From Clostridium thermosuccinogenes (GTDB taxonomy: Bacteria; Bacillota; Clostridia; Acetivibrionales; DSM-5807), in NCBI RefSeq assembly GCF_002896855.1, contig NZ_CP021850.1:4117665-4181664 (forward strand): 64,000 nt of DNA, read 5' to 3'. Below the pieces are notes generated by a model. That model was given only the letters and a program-made list of their open reading frames with translations. It searched no databases and had not been told where the DNA came from. The translations under genes and the position numbers were made by a program. Each line of letters opens with the position of its first letter. Within the stretch, counting starts at the first letter, position 1. Below are positions 63,828-64,000 of the stretch, piece after piece.

Positions 63828-64000
63828 ATGGAGACAAGCAATTTCAAAGCCCGAATGGCGAAAGATACGTTATTGTATGCAGCTGCAAAGATACTGGAAG
63901 GAATCATAGGATTAGTAACCCTTTCAACGTTTACAATCCTTTTTAAATCAGAAAAATATGGCGACTATAATACCATTATAACCACGGTTAACATAGCATG
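63828..64000 (+). CDS. N-terminus of a Wzx-like polysaccharide flippase (partial)
   Basis: The ATG at 63828 follows GGGAGG. The 57 visible codons (METSNFKARMAKDTLLYAAA, then a first membrane helix LEGIIGLVTLSTFTILF and KSEKYGDYNTI) match the start of Wzx/MATE-type lipid-linked oligosaccharide flippases. The rest lies outside the window. Such a protein could move the precursors made by the wall-polymer enzymes at 47.4-50.5 kb. Confidence 0.6.
   Translation, partial: METSNFKARMAKDTLLYAAAKILEGIIGLVTLSTFTILFKSEKYGDYNTIITTVNIA

Overview
The window looks like a chromosomal segment of an anaerobic, low-GC Gram-positive bacterium of the class Clostridia. The evidence is the gene repertoire: long-form HPF, type I glutamine synthetase with an ANTAR regulator, a CD3324-like regulator, split transketolase, an alr-ndoAI-ndoA cluster and a CsaB domain. 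Strong AGGAGG-type ribosome binding sites, AT-rich spacers and frequent TTG/GTG starts fit the same picture. The genus is not resolved; gene content suits a polysaccharide-degrading clostridium. No rRNA, tRNA or CRISPR array was seen.

Layout. 0-6 kb: hpf, a six-box DnaA-box cluster, the ANTAR regulator, glnA with a promoter/attenuator leader, and an HD-GYP phosphodiesterase. 6-10.7 kb: a three-gene operon (ABC ATPase, large CARDB-type exported protein, MacB-like permease). 11.7-19.6 kb: three consecutive secreted proteins (stalk domain, PKD repeats, RCC1-like propeller plus Ig-like domains). 19.7-21.8 kb: a leader peptide and terminator ahead of a twice-frameshifted ABC exporter. 22-26.3 kb: a large glycosidase divergent from an SGNH hydrolase. 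26.5-34.8 kb: small alarmone synthetase, a small HTH regulator, a RAYT transposase with REP-like ends, an ABC-F ATPase, dcd, and an intact IS4-family element with a 7-bp target duplication next to the dcd promoter. 35-36.5 kb: ECF sigma factor, zinc-finger anti-sigma and two small proteins. 37-47 kb: galM, M24 peptidase, HAD phosphatase, LURP-one protein, TPM and LemA proteins, split transketolase, YitT protein. 47.4-50.5 kb: a GT4-CsaB fusion and a TagA-family transferase, both cell-wall polymer enzymes. 50.7-64 kb: ndoA, ndoAI, alr, a sugar ABC uptake operon with its AraC-type membrane sensor, a decayed glutaminase-like gene, nnr, a coiled-coil protein and the start of a Wzx-like flippase.

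How the parts work together. glnA and the downstream ANTAR gene appear to form a nitrogen-responsive loop: the ~280-nt glnA leader carries hexaloop hairpins of the ANTAR-target type overlapping a terminator. The alr-ndoAI-ndoA cluster keeps the classical Firmicute order, with nnr separated from it by the sugar-transport operon. The CsaB fusion, TagA and flippase point to secondary cell wall polymer synthesis, which would anchor surface proteins.

The less explained parts are the DnaA-box cluster away from any visible dnaA, a MITE-like family of short elements in at least five intergenic spacers, REP-like repeats around the RAYT gene, the leader-peptide attenuator, the CARDB-ABC operon, and an isolated regulated promoter whose first gene seems to be missing. 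Start codons were chosen by ribosome binding site and often lie inside the longest open frame. No database search was possible, so family names rest on recognised motifs.
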